Shown here piece after piece: positions 39,108 to 41,265 of a DNA stretch of 41,265 nt (its first letter is position 1; the number at the start of each line of letters is the position of its first letter). A program made the translations under genes and the position numbers. The notes below the pieces were generated by a model that made no database searches, had not been told where the DNA came from, and worked only from the letters and a program-made list of their open reading frames with translations. Source of the DNA: Thermoleophilia bacterium. Lineage in GTDB: Bacteria; Actinomycetota; Thermoleophilia; Solirubrobacterales; 70-9. Location: NCBI GenBank assembly GCA_016649905.1, contig JAENWU010000010.1:1-41265 (forward strand), written 5' to 3'.

Positions 39108-40355
39108 ATGGCACGGATTCTGCTTGGCGTCAGTGGTGGGATAGCCGCCTACAAGGCGCTCGAGTTCGCCCGCCTGGCAACGCTGGGCGGGCACGGCGTG
39201 CGGGTGCTGATGAGTGAGACCGCCAGCCGTTTCGTCGGCGCCGCCTCCTTCGAGGGCATCGTCGGCGCTCCGGTCCTCGTCTCCGAGTTCGAGCGCGACC
39301 CGATGCGCGGCGCCTTCCCCGGCGAGGAGCCTCCCGGCCACGACCCGATCGGCCACCTCGAGCTCGCCGCCAACTGCGACGCGATGCTGGTCGCGCCGGC
39401 CACCGCCAACACGGTCGCCAAGCTCGCCGCCGGTGCCGCCGACTCGATGCTGACCACCTCCTTCCTGGCCTGCACGGCGCCGCGGCTCTTGGCGCCGGCG
39501 ATGAACGACCGCATGTACGCCGACGCGGCAACCCAGGCGAACCTGGCGACGCTGCGCGAGCGTGGGGTGGAGGTGATCGAGCCCGACGAGGGCAGGCTCG
39601 CCTCCCGTGGCGAGTACGGCCGCGGCCGCCTGCCCGACCCCGAACGGCTGCTGGCCCGGGCCGAAGCCGCCCTGCCGGCGGGCGAGCGCCCGTGGGATGG
39701 GCTGCGGGTGTTGGTCACCGCGGGAGGGACGCGCGAGCCGATCGACCCGGTCCGCTTCATCGGCAACCGCTCCAGCGGCCGCATGGGCATCGCGCTCGCG
39801 GCCGCCGCGGCGCGCCGCGGCGCCGAGGTGACCCTGATCGCCGCCAACGTCGCCCTGCCGGAGCCAGCCGGCGTCCGTCGCATCGACGTCGAGAGCGCCG
39901 CACAGCTCGCCGCTGCGGCCGAGGCGGAGTTCCCCCGCACCCACCTGCTGCTGATGGCGGCCGCGCCCGCTGACTTCCGCGCCGCCACGACCGCGACCGA
40001 GAAGATGGCGCGGGCCGACGGCCTCGAGCTGCGACTGGAGCCGACCGAGGACATCCTCGCCGCACTCACGGCCACCCGCGCCGAGGGCCAGACGATCGTC
40101 GGCTTCGCCGCCGAGCACGGCGGTGACGGGGTCGACCGCGCCCGCGAGAAGCGGCAGCGCAAGGGCGCCGACATGATCGTCCTCAACGACGTCTCCGACC
40201 CCGCGATCGGGTTCGAGAGCAGCGAGAACGCCGTTACCCTGATCGACGCCGAGGGCGAGGTCGAGGTGCCGATCGCCTCCAAGGACGCAATCGCCGAGGC
40301 GATCCTGGACCGGTCCGGGCAGCTGCGGGCGAAGGCTGGCGGGCCGGCTGGCTGA
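39108..40355 (+). CDS. coaBC: Bifunctional phosphopantothenoylcysteine decarboxylase / phosphopantothenate-cysteine ligase
   Basis: LLGVSGGIAAYKALEFARL, APAMNDRMY, VTAGGTREPIDPVRFIGNRSSGRMG. Confidence 0.97.
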   Translation: MARILLGVSGGIAAYKALEFARLATLGGHGVRVLMSETASRFVGAASFEGIVGAPVLVSEFERDPMRGAFPGEEPPGHDPIGHLELAANCDAMLVAPATANTVAKLAAGAADSMLTTSFLACTAPRLLAPAMNDRMYADAATQANLATLRERGVEVIEPDEGRLASRGEYGRGRLPDPERLLARAEAALPAGERPWDGLRVLVTAGGTREPIDPVRFIGNRSSGRMGIALAAAAARRGAEVTLIAANVALPEPAGVRRIDVESAAQLAAAAEAEFPRTHLLLMAAAPADFRAATTATEKMARADGLELRLEPTEDILAALTATRAEGQTIVGFAAEHGGDGVDRAREKRQRKGADMIVLNDVSDPAIGFESSENAVTLIDAEGEVEVPIASKDAIAEAILDRSGQLRAKAGGPAG

Positions 40356-40361
40356 GCGGGC

Positions 40362-40367
40362 TATACT
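40362..40367 (+). promoter_or_regulatory. -10 element of a rimP-nusA promoter (candidate)
   Basis: TATACT just after the coaBC stop codon; no convincing -35. Confidence 0.5.
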
Positions 40368-40400
40368 GGCTTCAAGCTTTTCAGTCCAAGCAGTACGGAG

Positions 40401-40424
40401 AAGTGGGCCTGGCCCACTTTTTTT
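40401..40424 (+). terminator. Intrinsic terminator/attenuator in the rimP-nusA leader
   Basis: aagtgggc (40401-40408) / gcccactt (40412-40419), loop ctg, T-run 40418-40424. Confidence 0.88.
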
Positions 40425-40440
40425 ACGGCCCGAATCAGGT

Positions 40441-40701
40441 ATGAGCGATCTTCAACAGAACATTCAACAGCAGCTGTCCGAGCTCGATTCCGAGCTCGAC
40501 GTCGTTGCTTTGGAGCGCCCCGGCAACGACGCGCTGCGGATCTACATCGACCACCCCGGCGGCGTCGACCTCGCACTCTGTGAACGGGTGACCAAGCACC
40601 TCAACCACCTGCTCGTCGACTACACGCTCGAGGTTTCCTCGCCGGGCCCCAAGTACAGCCGTTCCAGCACCTCTTCCGAGACCAAGGAGTCGCCCCAGTG
40701 A
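40441..40701 (+). CDS. rimP: RimP-like ribosome maturation factor, N-terminal domain only
   Basis: LRIYIDHPGGVDLALCERVTKHLNHLL...YTLEVSSPG is the RimP N-domain signature; ORF ends 17 residues later and directly abuts nusA. Confidence 0.85.
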   Translation: MSDLQQNIQQQLSELDSELDVVALERPGNDALRIYIDHPGGVDLALCERVTKHLNHLLVDYTLEVSSPGPKYSRSSTSSETKESPQ

Positions 40702-41265
40702 CCAAGGAGATCGTCGACGCAGTCAAAGCGCTCGAGGCAGAGAAGGGAATCTCCGCCGACAAGCTGATGGACGCCCTCGAGGACGCCCTTCTCTCCGCTT
40801 ACAAGAAGACCCCCGGCGCGGCGAAATACGCCCGCGTCGACCTCGATCACGAAACCGGCGACTTCCTCGTCTTCGAACTGATCCTGCCGCCGGAGCTGGA
40901 GGAGAAGCTGCTGGCCGAGGCCGCCGAGCTGCAGGAGGAGCCCGAGGTCGACCCGGAGACCGGTGAAATGCGCGAGCCGGAGGACCCCGAGCTCGACCCG
41001 GAGATGATCGCTCCCTACGAGGACCAGATCACGACCCGCGACGTCACCCCCGAAGACTTCGGCCGGATCGCCGCCCAGACCGCCAAGCAGGTGATCCTGC
41101 AGCGGATTCGCGAGGCCGAGCGGCAGATGATGTACGACGAGTACCAGGACCGCGTCGGCGAGCTGATCACCGGGATCATCCAGCAGTCCGACAAGCGCTA
41201 CACGCTGGTGCAGCTGCGCGAGCGGGTCGAGGCGCTGCTGCCCAAGTCCGGGCAGGTCTACAACG
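40698..41265 (+). CDS. nusA: Transcription termination/antitermination factor NusA (truncated at window end)
   Basis: VDAVKALEAEKGISADKLMDALEDALLSAYKK...DFGRIAAQTAKQVILQRIREAER; GTG start overlaps the rimP stop. Confidence 0.95.
   Translation, partial: MTKEIVDAVKALEAEKGISADKLMDALEDALLSAYKKTPGAAKYARVDLDHETGDFLVFELILPPELEEKLLAEAAELQEEPEVDPETGEMREPEDPELDPEMIAPYEDQITTRDVTPEDFGRIAAQTAKQVILQRIREAERQMMYDEYQDRVGELITGIIQQSDKRYTLVQLRERVEALLPKSGQVYN

Overview
High-GC actinobacterial chromosome segment, probably Thermoleophilia/Solirubrobacterales judging by protein style and gene order (lineage is inference). The backbone is mostly housekeeping: an aminopeptidase fragment, yebC-ruvC-ruvA-ruvB, a fused secDF, recJ, relA/spoT, a lipid kinase, a chromate transporter, an MBL-phosphomannomutase-HIT operon, corA, a threonine synthase-like gene plus a CysO/MoaD-like sulfur carrier gene, sugar-nucleotide genes, an SRAP peptidase, tRNA-Arg(CCG), rnz, an MFS transporter, and a pyrimidine super-operon (pyrR-pyrB-pyrC-carA-carB-pyrK-pyrD-mihF-gmk-rpoZ-coaBC) running into rimP-nusA. 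The best second-look items are: (1) a SAM-I riboswitch with a visible terminator and competing antiterminator in front of the thrC-like/sulfur-carrier pair, suggesting a protein-thiocarboxylate homocysteine pathway instead of threonine synthesis; (2) two copies of a structured repeat placed exactly at stop codons, with unrelated but perfectly self-complementary 15- and 17-bp arms and a covarying inner hairpin; (3) a recurrent TANNNT hexamer 6-9 nt upstream of start codons, suggesting widespread leaderless transcription; (4) hairpin plus mini-ORF couplers at secDF/small membrane gene and pyrC/carA; (5) a RimP lacking its C-terminal domain; and (6) two small ORFs absent from the supplied track. 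All calls are by eye from sequence; no searches were run.
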